Below, piece by piece: positions 10,977-23,565 of a DNA stretch of 64,000 nt. The notes beneath the pieces were generated by a model. That model worked only from the letters and a program-made list of their open reading frames with translations, made no database searches and was not told where the DNA came from. The DNA lies in assembly GCA_023897205.1 (NCBI GenBank), contig JAHWDD010000014.1, positions 1 through 64,000 on the forward strand. Reading direction: 5' to 3'. Position 1 is the first letter of the stretch. Each line of letters starts with the position of its first letter. The stretch comes from Exophiala sp. HKRS030 (lineage: Eukaryota; Ascomycota; Eurotiomycetes; Chaetothyriales; Herpotrichiellaceae). A program made the position numbers and the translations under genes.

Positions 10977-13900
10977 CTTGTTGGGGTGATTCTCGGGAGG
11001 ATGACTTGAGCAACAATTGACTTTTGGTTTGGGCTGGATCTTCTTGAATCTGGAAAGCTGGGTTGAGGAAGAGACAAGGTGAGATGGGAGGGAACAGCCA
11101 TGCCTTTATGCTTTTCGAAGCAACAGCCTGGACGATGAGCTCGAGTCAGTCCATGGCTGCATACGGATGGGATCTTCTCTGCTCCTCAGTTTCACTCCGG
11201 TCTGGACCCGGTAGAGGTATGTTCAGCTGGATGCAAGTGTGTCTCAAAACACCAACACGATCAGCTCATGCAGGGTCTCTAAAACATCACAAATGAAAAG
11301 GCAATCCACCTTTCGCTGAAGGCGCTGAGGTGCGGAGCATGCTCTCAGGCCGACAGATATCACCCTGGTGATCCTCGAACGCCTTCCAGATCAGGCTGGA
11401 GAAATGAAGATGCATCGTGTTGAACCCGTACACTCACGGCAACTGCAGCTCAAGCAGTAAAGATGCATGGGTCGGTCCCGTGTCTGCCGCTGTTGGTCCT
11501 CCGTAGGTTGATTCCGAGGGTCACTGAAGCGAGAATATGAGATCATGGCTTTCTAACAGACATACTTCTATGATACAGGACATAAGTTGTGTACCCTGAG
11601 AGCTTAAGCAAAGTGTTGTTGAACAATGTTAGAAGATCACTCACCAAGGTGTCGCCTTGCGCACCTCGTGTTACCATACCAAAAACTGTGAATCGTGCAG
11701 AGAATTTCATTCAGCGGAGGGACACGACTTATTCCACGGGGCACAGGAAGTGGGAATCTCTGGTGATCTCTTTTAGAAAGAGACTTTCGAGAAATAATTG
11801 ACAGCTCGCGATGAGCAAGGATATCCACTCCAGCTGAGGGGTTTCTGATGGCCATCCCCATACGGGTGCTTGATGATCAAGGCCAGGTTTATCCTCATAT
11901 ATGCTCTTTTCTTGTTCCGGAAATGTGGATTTCTTGAATGGAACGCTTTCGTCAGTACATCGTTCTTGTCCCTGCCCCCTGGGTGCTAATCTCAGTCTTG
12001 CCCCACCCACAACAGCAGTGCTAATCGCTCCTACGGATTGAGCAGGGCTGGCAGAACTTGGACACATTCGCTTGTCTACACGATGATAGCGTTGCCAAGG
12101 CACAATTGGACAGACTTGAGTAAAGTTAGTATCTCTTCCTCGTACAAAAAGGACAGCCTACGTACGTATTGGGCATTGCAGCAGACGGTCGTAACGGAGC
12201 AAGCGTCTGAAGTGTCTCAACGGTATGTTGCTCAACGCAGGTGCAGGCGGGCTAAGGCGCTGACGGCAGGTCTTCATTGTCAATTGCCTCGAATTGTAAA
12301 CCTTTACCTGCCTCATGCCGTGTATTCAGCTGCCAGCTGATGATCAGCTCCTGCGAAGATGCCGGGCCATAGCAATTTGGTAGTCAGAAAGCCCTTCTCC
12401 GCGAAGGTTTTGATGATCAGAGCCCAAAAGAATACCCAACATGAGGGACCAAGGAGACACCACTTGAGACGCAGTACATGACGGAAGTGAGGAGGTTGCT
12501 GTGCAAGTGCACCCGACACTCTGACTCTTTGGCTATATTCCTGTAGATGGGATATTCGTCCGACAAGGTAGATGGTGGTGGAGCCTTTACCGTATTATTG
12601 GTGCCCAGGAAATCACGATCGAGGGACACAGATTGACTTGGCGCTGTGACCACTTACCAACACTGCATACAAGGGGTTTCCCAGCTGAACGGGATGCTGT
12701 CCAGACTGGAACAGGACCTATCGCTCTGAAAGCGTCGTGGTGCCCACCAATGACGCTATTGGTAGTGGAAAGGTGGTTGACGGCAGTCCAAGGAGCACTG
12801 TGCATATTTAGGCGCTAAAAGGCCTCGTTCATGCAGCTCTCATCAAGGATACCTGGTAGACGGGATAAAACGAGAAACAGTACCACACTACGATCACGAA
12901 GCTGATTTCGTACCGTGGAATGAATGCAGCTGAAGAGGCTTTTCTTAACGTAAGAGATGAGGCAATGTGAGGAAGTTGTCGATGCGATATGGAGGCACAA
13001 GCGACAGACGGCTCAAGCGGCCGGCAATACCTCCTCTGAACCACAGCCTTAGTACAGGGGGCTCGTCCACACGAATCACTGCCACCCCAGATATGGAAAA
13101 GACTAAGTGCGATCCTGTATGATTGACAGTTTGTTGATCAACTCGACGTGTGGTATAAGACAAGTGGGCTGTTTGTCCTTGACGTCACAATGATGAACCG
13201 GTTCTAATCTCGTCCAGCGCCATTAGCCAGAACTGGATATCACTCCACGGATGATTCTGGTTGGTTCGGCCTGTGACAGTTGCGCAAAGTTCACATCGTA
13301 TTAGCTAGAAAGTAGCCAATAGTAAATGGGAGAGATGTTTGATCGATGCGGCTGAATATCCGCGTTACCGGCTGGAGGTTTCATCTCTCGATATGGAAAT
13401 GAACGGCAACGGGGATGTCACTGAACGAGCTGGGGAGGGACGACCTGTCAGACTGCGATTTCCAAAATTCCTGATATTTTCTAGAACCGGTTTGACATCT
13501 GTACTAGAATGACCCGCACCGAAAGAGCACGCGGAATGCGGGGAAGGGGTGAAGCCCTGGCGGCTATTCGATTGGGCCCAAACAGATCCACCAACAGCAT
13601 TCACCGAGGATGGTACTTTTTTGAACCGTTGCGGGCACCGGTCCGGCGGGATGTGATCGCTGTCATAACGTAACATCTGGCCAACAGACACGGTATGCTC
13701 ACCCACTCGCCGCACATGTCAGGACTTTTGGCTCTGCACTGCGCAAGACAAGCGACTACATGCATTGCCGAGTCTTGCTATAAATTTAAACATATGCTAT
13801 CGAGTATCGAGAAGTCTAAGATCGACGCTTGTGAACCACAGTTTGATTTTCTTCCATAGGATCTACCTAAGTTTACTGTGTCAATGAGCGGCGCCAAGAA

Positions 13901-14149
13901 ATCGTGATTGGCCCGGGGAAGCAGACAGGGCCAAAAGTCAACCATACTAACACTGGAACGACTCCACCCAACACTGGCAACTTAGTTTCGTTTTGGAGAA
14001 TAAGGCGTGGAGAAATCGGACAATAATTGGGAGCATTTAAGCGAGGATGGGTCGAAAATTCCAGTCAAAAATGGATTGGCACCAGAGGAGGGTGAGTCGC
14101 CAACGAATGGGTCTGCTTTAAAGCTGCATCTTGTAGGTGTGCGCCCCTC
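10977..14149. other. Gene-poor stretch, possible relics
   Basis: About 3.2 kb upstream of the hydrophobin with no gene I can support. Hydrophobic minus-strand patches around 12313-12519, 12440-12500 and 12829-12920 could be membrane helices of a broken transporter. The helices are in different frames, and no family motif is visible. Confidence 0.35.
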
Positions 14150-14505
14150 TAAGCTCGGAGGAGTAAGGCCACTGAGGTGACCCAGCCGCTGTGGCCCACG
14201 AGCATCTGAAGACACTTCCCTGTTCTGGCGTCCCAGAGCCGTATAGTGCTATCGAAGGAGCCCAGATGCTGGCCATTGGGAGAGAACGCCACTAAGGTGA
14301 CCAGGCTGCTATGGCCCTGGAGTATGTGAAGACTGACACTTGTCCGTCTCAGCGTCCCACAGCCGCACCAACCTGTCGTGGGAGCCCGAGGCCAGCTGCT
14401 GCCCGTCGGGAGAAAACGCCACTGAGTTGACCCAGCTGCTATGGCCCTCTAGTGTCTGTAGGCACTTGCCCGTCCTAGCGTCCCAGAGCCGCACCGGCAG
14501 AATCA
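14150..14505 (-). pseudogene. WD40-repeat gene fragment
   Basis: Two to three WD40 blades are recognisable on the minus strand. One reads [20 protein letters not shown] followed by [16 protein letters not shown], the next [10 protein letters not shown]. After a frame break near 14335 come [21 protein letters not shown] and GHSGWVTSVA before a stop. High blade-to-blade identity is typical of the repeat tails of fungal NACHT/NLR incompatibility proteins such as HET-E-type genes. No NACHT or HET domain is present next to it, so this is an isolated, broken repeat tail. Confidence 0.75.
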
Positions 14506-14839
14506 TGGGCGGTGTCCGGAGGAAAAGGTTCCGCCTTGTTGCTCTGCCGGGCTTAGCCATCTTAAACAGCCAGTGAGGGTACTCGAAGTGACTGAATGAG
14601 GGATCTGATCGACATATTATTGCTTCGATTGACCAATCAATAGAACTGTGAATGCTCCGACCAGAACCGTACCACATCGGTGATATTACATTGTCCGCAA
14701 TAGTCCATGACGCGTTTGAGCTCCATTCGGAGAGGAGTTCGACGTCACGCATGTTCAGACCTGCTGATGTGACCGTGATGGGTGGTGTTGCTGTTGAATC
14801 TGAAAGACTAGAAGAAGAGTTATCCGGCGGGCTCGCTGG

Positions 14840-16089
14840 TTACACAGGAATCGAACCAGTAATCGACGACATGATCTTGATCACGATTTTGTACAAGATC
14901 AATCTCAATCCGGTGGCGTGCAAAATATCGATGGTCCACCTTGACATCGTCAAGACTTTTTGTGCTCGCGGAACGGCGATCTTGTCGTACATTGCAATTG
15001 CATTCTCTAAATACTCGGCCTTGCGCAGAGAAGGAGCCAGATCCCATCCGTCCATTATAGCCAGATTCGCACCATTTCCGGCAAAAGGGCTGACAGCATG
15101 GTTTGCGTCTCCAATCCAGATGATTGGTCCGTTTGTCAAACGTATATGGGCGAACGGAGGTCGATCTCTTGCACTGAATAGCATGACGGTTGTCGGGTCA
15201 GTTGCAATGACTAGCTCTTTGACCACAGAGCAAAATTGCCCGCAAGCTTTGTGGACTCATCATTGAGCTCACTGTCGCTGCGGTATGGGATATTTCAATG
15301 TAGAACGCGGCTGTCGACTGGCACGACTCATGGCCCAAAGGACTGATTTGTCGTCCACCGGCGAGACGAACAGACCTACACCTTTCCCACCCAGAAGAGC
15401 ACCCCAATCTCGATCAAGCGGCCGGGGAATGTCTTCTTTCCTGGAATATTTGGCTGTTCCTCCCCAGGTGACTATGCCAGTATAATTGAGGTTGCTTTGC
15501 TGTCGGAGCAGGGATCTGATTGTACTCCAAGAGCCGTCTGCTGCAATGAATAAATCACATATCTCTGTACGCCCGTCGTGCAACGTTATCCGCATTCTCC
15601 CATCTTCAGTCTGCTCCGCAGCAGTGATGGGAGTCTCCCAATGAATCTCTGCACCAGCCGCAATGGCCGCATCAGCAAGAACCTTCTGCAAAGCATTGCG
15701 TCGCACTCTCATTCCAGAAAGCCGGTGTCCAGGGGGCTGAAGCGGGAAGCTGAATATTGGTTGCAGGTTCTGGTCCCATAGTTGAAGCCACCTCTGGTTT
15801 CGGCAGTTGCTTCAGGATTGACACTGACACTTCTGACACGATGGATCAGTCCCAGAAGGTCAAGGACCTGAATACCACCAGGGCTGTTATCTGCTCGAAT
15901 TGAAAGAGTGTAGCCCTCCCGACCAGTTCGAGCTTCGTAGCTGTCACGCTCAAATATGATGACCTTTGGTTTCGGAATGTCAGAGAAGTGATGGGCGAGG
16001 GCAATAGAAAGGGTTAGCCCAGCGATACCAGCACCAGACACAACGATGGATTTGGAGGAAAGGAAATGAGCACCTCCCGAAGAAGACAT
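14840..16089 (-). pseudogene. FAD-dependent monooxygenase (salicylate-hydroxylase-like), frame-broken
   Basis: Reading from the ATG at 16089, three frames in turn encode the hallmarks of group A flavin monooxygenases. First is the N-terminal Rossmann motif VVSGAGIAGLTLSIALA with the acidic end of strand two (IIFERD). In the middle are AAGAEIHWETPI and DLFIAADGSWSTIR (DG motif). Last is the C-terminal GDANHAVSPFAGNGANLAI (GD motif and FAD ribityl contact). The frame changes near 15785, near 15275 and near 15232. No canonical intron explains the changes, so the gene looks inactivated by small indels. Such enzymes hydroxylate aromatic rings, often in secondary metabolism. Family is certain, the exact substrate unknown. 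Confidence 0.83.
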
Positions 16090-16644
16090 TACGCTGACAA
16101 GAGAGGATCGCTTAGCTGTTGAACTGGAAGTGAAGAACGGCCACAATGACTCCGCGGTCGCGCGATATAAGTGCAAGCATCGTGGCCAACCTGCTCGGGA
16201 TATATAGGCGGTGTCTCAGGCAACAGTTGTATACTCGCATCAGACTGGTGACGTTTGGGTTCGCGTCCGATCCGAATACGAGACAAAGCTCAAAAGTGTA
16301 GTAGCGCTTGGCACACGTGACTGCCAAGACCCCTTTACATAGCTGTTGCCTGCGCACGCAAGGTACGTAGTCAGGAACCCCTTTGGTCCCCACCAAGCAT
16401 TTATTAAAGGCAGCTTGGTCGAGGGAACATGAGATGTGTCGAGCCCATCACGTGAAGGGGAAGAGCTTAGTCAGCCAGGACAAAGAATCGAGGCGTATTT
16501 CGATGCATCCAGCAGTCATGAGTTCGAACATGATATCTATCGCTGTGCTTTTGCAAATGGTATAGAATCTCCCAGCCGGAAATGCAGTACCAGCTATAAT
16601 GAAGACAGAATCTAATAGGCACACACCCCCAGCCAGCGTCTTCC
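16090..16644. other. Upstream region of the broken monooxygenase
   Basis: About 550 bases without a supported gene. Small overlapping frames only. Confidence 0.4.
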
Positions 16645-17013
16645 ATGTCCCAAGCGGGCATCGACGACTTAACAGATCCGGCTGAACCTATTTTGGATTT
16701 GGGGAATTTCGACGATTTAGTAAGTTCGCACGACGATAGCGACAGAATGGCGCCTGATCCTCAGGACAAGGGATTTTGAAAACCGCGTCGAGGTGGGGGA
16801 ATGCGGAATTGCGAACCATGATCCAGAACCTACAACGGCAGCTTAACAACAGCGGCGAGACTCGGAACAGCAGCGTCAGGACGCAAGGGACAGGGAATTT
16901 ACGTGGATCGTCCAATTGAAACAGCATGGGACTCAGAGCAGCAACGGAAAGAGCTTGTTCAAATGCCAGAAGAGCAAAGTGAACACATGAAAGAACTCCT
17001 GCGGAAATGGTGA
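16645..17013 (+). pseudogene. Coiled-coil coding remnant, several frame changes
   Basis: From the ATG at 16645 an acidic N-terminus (DLTDPAEPILDLGNFDDLV) ends at a stop near 16777. Patches in all three frames then look like one coiled-coil protein: ELRTMIQNLQRQLNN, then EQQRQDARDREFTWIVQ, then EQQRKELVQMPEEQSEHM up to a stop at 17011. The alternation of frames suggests single-base losses. A Gln/Glu-rich coil of this sort occurs in retrotransposon Gag proteins and in many unrelated fungal proteins. I cannot choose. Confidence 0.4.
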
Positions 17014-17523
17014 TGAAAATCAATGCCTATTCCAACTCGCACCTGCTTGTTGTCAGGCTAGAAAGCTGTAACAACAACTGGGTTATGACTACTGTCTGCT
17101 TGAATTAGGACGTTTTAGTGTCTGGTTGCTCTTGAATGTTCTGCATTCCGTCTTTCTTTCTCCAACCCAGCTGTCACCAACTGCAGCTACAGCCACGAGA
17201 GCGCGAATATGTCTGTCACCGAAGACTCTAACTTAAAGTTATGCCTTGTCCTTCTTTGCTCCTGTGTGGCCTCTTTCCCTCGGGTCAGAATTTTCCAATC
17301 CCGGCGTTCTCGAACCCAGGCAAGAGGCAGGAAATTTTCAGGGTGAAGGTTAGACAACCTCCACTCCAGGCACCAGCGAGGGCAGAAAGGCGATCCCGAA
17401 GGTATTCTGGCAAGAGTAACCGCGCAAGAGGGGACGGATAGGGCTATTCCGAACACATAAAACACCAGAAACTGGGAACCCAGGGACCAACTTATGGGAC
17501 CCTCCCATGCCACTTAGGACTTT

Positions 17524-17635
17524 GCTCATGCTACTCAGACAACACTCAGGGCTTACCAAGCCGTGCTCAGGAGCGCACAGCCAAAGCTCAGAATGCTTAG
17601 TTCTGACTCAGGTTAAGTGACGAGTTGCTCAGATC
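17524..17635 (+). repeat. 21-base-periodic CTCAG repeat
   Basis: CTCAG starts at 17545, 17566, 17587, 17607 and 17628, with a variant CTCAT at 17525. Spacing is 21 bases with two units one base short. Read as codons each unit begins Leu-Arg and is seven codons long, so it could be a decayed heptad repeat following the coiled-coil remnant upstream. Confidence 0.5.
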
Positions 17636-18037
17636 TGGAATCGGAAATGGACTTTGGAGAGGTCAAGATTCGCCGCTGAGTATTTCGGTATTTGTACAGC
17701 ACAAGAGCATTGACCGCGGCTGAGGCCAAAGAGCGAAACGGAACACATAGATGAACAGGTCAAGTTTGCAACGATGGAAGAGATGACGAGGACTTTCAAC
17801 GGGCCCTCAACCTGACGTTATCAGGCGCGTGCCTAAATAGCTTGCGAAGTAGAGCAACAACTATTTGTCTTTACCACCTCCTTCCTACACTTTTTGCGTT
17901 GTCATAACCCAGTGGTCAATATCATGAGAGAGACTGTAAGATGGGATACTACTAATAAATTTGTGGAGAGCGAGTAAACGACTAGCTACAATTCACTGTT
18001 CACACCCTTCTCACTGCACCACGTTGCCTGACAATAC

Positions 18038-18064
18038 TTCGATCAATGCTTCGATCAATGCTTC
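18038..18064. repeat. 12-base tandem repeat
   Basis: CTTCGATCAATG is repeated two and a quarter times at the 3' end of the glycine-zipper relic. Confidence 0.7.
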
Positions 18065-18723
18065 CCAAAGAAGCTGCATCCACAATGTTGCTGATGTCCA
18101 CATGGCTTCCCCGGATGGGTCTGGGGGTACACCGGCGGCGGTCCCTGCCATGAACCTGGATGAATATGAGTCGTGGTAGCAACATTCGTGTGCGTGTCAT
18201 AAATCGGTGGACTGTACACCGGTCCAGCTGGTGGGCAAGCAGGTTGCTGCGGCACACATGTCGGAGTAGTTGGCCTTCCACAGAGCGGCTTCTTTCTCTT
18301 GGCCCAGTCTTCGGTCAACGACCCCATGATAGCTCCACCGACCGTGCCAATGAAACCATGGGAGGTCTGCTTGCCGATCAAGTGTCCGCCAATACCTCCG
18401 CCAAGGCTCCGAGCAGGCCTTTCTCACCTGCGGCACCAGGGGTCCGTCATATTGGGGCTGGCTTCCGTTGTACTGTTGATCACTTTGGGAATGTCAGCAC
18501 TATTCGTCACATGCAATGACATCCCATACCCTTGGTTGTTGTAGGCTTGGCCATTAGCCTGAGGGTGCTGGTCGTAGTAGCCATATGAGGAGCCCTGCTC
18601 ATACGACGACGGCGTGTATGGCGACGGAGTCCCTTGAGTTGGGTCAGGGCCGTATTGGGGCTGGTATGGAGAAGGAGCACGTTGGACGGGGTCATGCGTG
18701 TAGCCGTTATATGGGGATGCCAT
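18055..18723 (-). pseudogene. Glycine-zipper protein gene, frame-broken
   Basis: The ATG at 18723 opens a Pro/Tyr/Gln-rich tail (QPQYGPDP and SSYGYYDQHP). A GTATGG donor with GCTGAC branch and CAACAG acceptor marks an intron of 57 bases near 18531-18475. Beyond it the glycine-zipper region is readable only by changing frame twice: GEKGLLGAL, then GGGIGGHLIGKQTSHGF, then IGTVGGAIMGSLTEDWAKRK. A His/Pro/Cys-rich C-terminus ends at 18055. The layout (Pro/Tyr/Gly-rich N-terminus plus GxxxG zipper) is that of small fungal glycine-zipper proteins of unknown function. An in-frame TGA (18424-18426) and frame slips indicate a pseudogene unless the sequence is faulty. Confidence 0.7.
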
Positions 18724-21700
18724 TTCTCTGTCTTGTCGAGTGTTTAAATTCACAGCCGATGATACTGGTCGAGAAGAGCTTACAGATAAAAAAAAACTGA
18801 TAAACAATCGGCATGAGGGGGTTGTGACTTTCGTGGAGGAGTTCGCCTCTCATATACGCACAAACCTTTTTGAGTCCCTCGATATCAGACTCTCAAACGA
18901 GTCCAAGCTCTTTCGACACTTTCGACCGACAACATCTGGCAAACCTGACCAAAGACTCTTGTTCGGGACTTCTTCGAATTGGGCATTGTTGCTTTACAAT
19001 AGGCGATCGAATACGATATTATCGTAGACATCTCGTCACCCCCACGTGAAAGAAGAAAACCCAAATCTTGCGCCAAACGCACACGACAGTTGTCGAGTAC
19101 ATTCGTGAAGACAATGTGCCTGTAAGACCGTGGACAGCTCGCAGCGCGGACGGGCCTGGTGATCAGCGCTCTGTGGACACTGTAAAATCTCTCTCGTAAT
19201 ATGCACCGTCGTCCTTTGGGGAGAGATCAGCACATGGATCCATTGCACAAAAGTGAGGCCTTGTCATTTTGGGAGACTACCAATGTGACCGTGACTATCA
19301 AAGGACGTGTTGAAGCATACGAGTATTCGGACGGGAAGACGTGACTGTGCAATGCGCGGCAGGGGATCCTGGCCCATGTCTGAGACTGCATACTGGTATG
19401 CATCTCAAACTTCTTAGAAACGGTCTCGTATTATTATTGTACTTGCTAACCATGTACATGGGTTCTCACGGCTTGTTCCCTGGGATGACAGATACTGCCC
19501 AAGCTGGCGGGTGCATCCCTCCTGGTGGATGCAAATAATAGGATAAGCAAACAGGAACAAGGCGTTCGTATCGTAGCCTGCAGCGGCATGACGAACGTTT
19601 TGCATCATGTTTACGCCGTTGGATGACAGTTATGAACGCAACACAAAGTTATTGTTAGCAGCGATGCAGGTACAGGATGCTGATCTTTTCAAACACGGGA
19701 AGATCGCTGTATCATTACGCTCGTGACCTGGCTAGAGACGGCAAAGCCATGTCTTGGGTATTTTTGGCAGGCTCGGTGGCGAGAAGTTGTTCGATAGGCA
19801 TTGTCGATCAGTACAGATAAGTAGCTTGTAGGCGAGGGACAAGAACAGCGCGCTGGTGGGAAAAAATCGACCCTCGTCTAGATGGGCTCTGCGAGACCCT
19901 GGCTGTGGCTGAGCAGGCGTAGGCCTGTTCCCCAGACTTTCCGGGTAGGATGGAATTTTCGAGACTGAAGATGGAATTGTTGTGCAATATCCATGTCCCG
20001 AAACAGTCTAGCGCCTGTTCTCGGAAAAAAGTACCACCGATGGACCCTGAAATTGCGTCATCAGCCTTGTTCTTGTTCCAACCTCAGTTCTTGTATGGCT
20101 TCGTCGGCTTCTTGGGCTTCTCCCATCTTCTTCATTTTCCCCATTCTGACAACATCGGCGTGTCGATCACTTGCGCCTTAGGAACTGATGAGCCCAGACA
20201 CATCCTTTGTATTCCTCTCTTCTGGATATCCCTGCCTTTTTGGATCTAAAGCTTTCCACAAATAGCCCAATCGGCCTGCGTCACGACCAACGGCTCCCCT
20301 CCAAGAAAGCAAGCGAGGTTCTTCTTCGAGGTGTGAACGGATCCTTGACCTTCTTTGAGGCTTACAACTGCAAGACCACAGAATAGTGCCTCGCAAGAGG
20401 CATTAGTGGCCCCGCTGGACGCGAAAGCATCCAGCTGCTCCGGTCACACACCACTCCCACGACGTCCATTTGAGCTCTACTCCAGTGAACTTCTCGCCAC
20501 CTACCATTTCTGTCTTTTACACGAAGTCTAGTACCTAAGTGACTTTCTTGTCTGCTCTGAGGCTTCCACGGCCGCTCCGATGGCGTTGGATCTAAGTGGA
20601 ATAACATTCTGAATAACCCTGGTAGTCGGCGCCGGACAGGAAGAAAAAAATAACTTCATACTCAGGGTCTTTCGGAGATGGATACCCGCTCCAACAATTC
20701 GGACGTTCCGAAACTGGTCCCGTCAACCCGGCACATTGGGAAGTGATCGCTGCCTAGGATGCACAAGCCACACTACCTCGTACCTCGTAACCGCTGGTCT
20801 TCGATGGAGGGTACTTTCGACAAGGCTATCCAGACCAAATGATACCACTTCGCTTACAGAAGTCACACCAACAACGTTGTCATGCCACTTTCGGTAAGAA
20901 ATCTTAGCGGGCCGAAGCGATCTACTTTTCAACACCAAGAAGCTGTCCCAATAATGTCTCAAAGTGCCACTTCAGCTCACGGTGATCTGGCTAGAATACT
21001 GCAACTTGAGTTCTGACTTGGTGGCGAACATCCAAGCTCCATCAACGGCTTGAGAGAAATCCCTGTCGCAAGATGTAATCGTGGACTCTGAAACCCTGAG
21101 GACAGAAAGTCGCTCATTAGCTACCTACCTTTTGAGTACTCGTAGGCTGTCATTACTTGATGGTCTCTGCAGCGTTTGAGTCTAGGAAATCGACTCTCCG
21201 CAATGGAGCCCGTCGGGCGTTAGCCGAGGTCTTCTCTGCACTCTGAATGGCCTTTTGTTGTGTCAGAGGTTCGACAAGCGAGACCAATTAGACATCTCCA
21301 TGTGCTCAAGGAGATTTCTCAACCATCACGAAGCGACAATCACATAGATCTTCCTACACCACTCGTGTCGTGCCAGTTCTCAAGTGAATTCACTGTTCTT
21401 TTGCTATTCAACAAGATTGATTCGGCGCTACAGCATCGCCTCCTCTCTGGCTAGTTGGATCAGGAATACCGGCACACCATAGCGCCTTCGACCTATTTCA
21501 CGCGGACCCCCTTGATCTCATGGGTCTGAAGTTCCCAAACCCACACTGGCACTGCCTTGATCCTTGCTTGTTAGTTGCAAGACATGCCTATAGGTTGAAG
21601 CCAGGCAGCATAATCTGGGTCGGCCCTTTCATGTTTGTCATTCCTCAACGGCTTCTTTGGGTCAGCCAATGGGAGATTCCCTCTGTCATCGTCAATTCTC

Positions 21701-22140
21701 ACCCTATTTACCGACAAACAATGAAAACGAGTCGATCTCTGATTTCCATCAGGCACTGTCCACGTTTCCCCTCCCGTGCAGGCGACCTGTCACACTATAA
21801 CCACTTGCAGCGAGCTCAGGATGGCGTTCTTGGAATCCGACTGGTGTTTCACGCCGTCCAGCATTCGCCCTCCTTGCTCAAGGCACCCTTGAACTGGCGA
21901 GAGGTATCACGATCACCGACCTCTGCATTACGCACAAAGCTATACTTACTCCCCCCTCCAATTGCCATTCGCAATAGGTATACGGTACCTTTGCAAAAGG
22001 CACACAATTGAGAGACTGATAATTTAGTCGTTATTCCTGTCCTTATTAGTGTCTCGGTGCTCGTCGTTCACAATATTCTCAAGAATGTCTCTTGACTTGT
22101 TTGGGTTCTGTCAGTTACCATTTCAACTCACACTGATACT
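18724..22140. other. Gene-poor stretch
   Basis: Over 3 kb with only short overlapping frames. A minus-strand patch near 20150-20060 (MGEAQEADEAIQELRLEQEQ) looks like the tail of a coding sequence. 20962-20723 is another weak minus-strand frame. Neither can be assigned. Confidence 0.4.
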
Positions 22141-22157
22141 AAGAAATGACACGACAG

Positions 22158-22245
22158 GTTCAAGGGGTACATCAGTGAAATTTACCTGGTAGGAGCCTTG
22201 TGAGTAATGCAGAGGCGGGTGTGCGTAGTACCTATCGCCCCTTGA
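22158..22245. repeat. Diverged repeat, copy 1
   Basis: The segment beginning TTCAAGGGGTACATCAGTG and ending near GTAGTACCTATCGCCC matches 23635-23700 in the same orientation with scattered differences. It also contains an inserted stretch (22203-22226) that matches 23566-23590 on the opposite strand. Probably a transposon relic. Confidence 0.65.
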
Positions 22246-23565
22246 ACCCCTGGCAGTATACTATATCTGGCAATTGACTCTGACTCTACACTGTCTATCC
22301 AGGGACAATCTTTCAAGTCGAGCACACGGGAAGCCGCCTGGGTGAGTGTTCATGGCTGACCCACCGCCTAGACAACTAGCTGCATAGTTAGCATTTGCAT
22401 TCAAGGCACAGGTAACATTCGAGAGAGTGAAGGAGCATTCTAATTATCGATGACATGGCTGTGGACGAGAGTTTGTGCCCTTCTATTGGTGCGTATCCTC
22501 AAGATTTTCTGGGACAACTGCCGAAATGTCGCTTGCTTTCCATCCACCCAGATTCGCATCCCGTATACTTGCAGGTGAGCACTGTGTCGCATGGGCAAAT
22601 AGCACCGTGTGATGACCCTGGAGCTTGCATCTTGAATGGAGTACAGTGTGCTCGGCCTTTGCCCGTGCTTCTGCGCGGACGGTGAGGTCTCATGTTGGAA
22701 ATTAAGCCGTGATCACTCTGCACTGCCCGAGAACCAACCCGGACTGACATGTTGGGGGGGAGAAAGGTGTGCGACTGGAGCTTGAAGAGCTCGTTCTGCG
22801 GTTGCCACTTTTGGCATCCACCCGCGGCGTACTACATCTTGGGCCCTTTTGTACGCCGAAGACCGTCAATGCAGCTCAGGGTGTGTGAACGAAGGTCCCC
22901 CGAGGGCGGCCTGCGTGCAACGCAGAGAGACACCAGCTCGTGGTATGAGTCCCCAGGGTTATCGACATGGTCGATATGCTATGGACACTTGCACTACGCG
23001 CGCCGGTCTGATAGCCGGACCATCATGACAGGAGCCCATGATCAGGAGGTGAGGACCTGCCCCCTGTCCGACCACTAATTTCTCGTTCGTGCAGGCTCCC
23101 CCTTCGTCTCCGGTGCCTCACGGTCACCAGGAAGACACCTTTGGGAGTCGCTCAAATTCACCCGAAGGTTTTCTTCACCTCACGGCTCTGAAAAGTTGTC
23201 CGTCGCCTTTCCGTCGCTGTCGAAATCTCCCCCCTGACCCTGCATTGGCGTCACCACCAGACGCCCAGCTACGACCGTGGGCGCTTGTTTGGCCCAGTAC
23301 ACGTGGGTCATAGGTCCCCCATGAGAGACAAGAAAAAAAAGGAGAATGAGTACTTTGGAGTAGCACACATGCCGGGGGGGTGTTCTTTGTAGGAGGGGGA
23401 CGGGAGGGAGAGGGAGAGACAAGCGAGAAAGACGGCAGCATTGCTTGCTTCTTCTTCTTCTTCTTCTTCTCCTCTCTCCCCGAGAGCGTGTAGCAACCAG
23501 ATCGAGCGATAGCGGTGAGCATATTCTGCATTGAACCGACACACTCGTTCGAGGCGATGGGTGTT
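22246..23565. other. Sequence between the two repeat copies
   Basis: No supported gene. A CTT trinucleotide run lies near 23447-23470 and a purine-rich segment near 23386-23440. Confidence 0.4.

Noticed and set aside
12313..12920. Hydrophobic patches suggesting a broken MFS transporter
   Set aside because: Helices are in different frames and no signature loop motif is visible; too weak to call.
13982..14215. 77-residue minus-strand frame
   Set aside because: Lies over and beyond the broken WD40 blade in another frame; noise.
21520..22011. 163-residue plus-strand frame
   Set aside because: No family resemblance or splice context; lies in the decayed block where long frames arise by chance.
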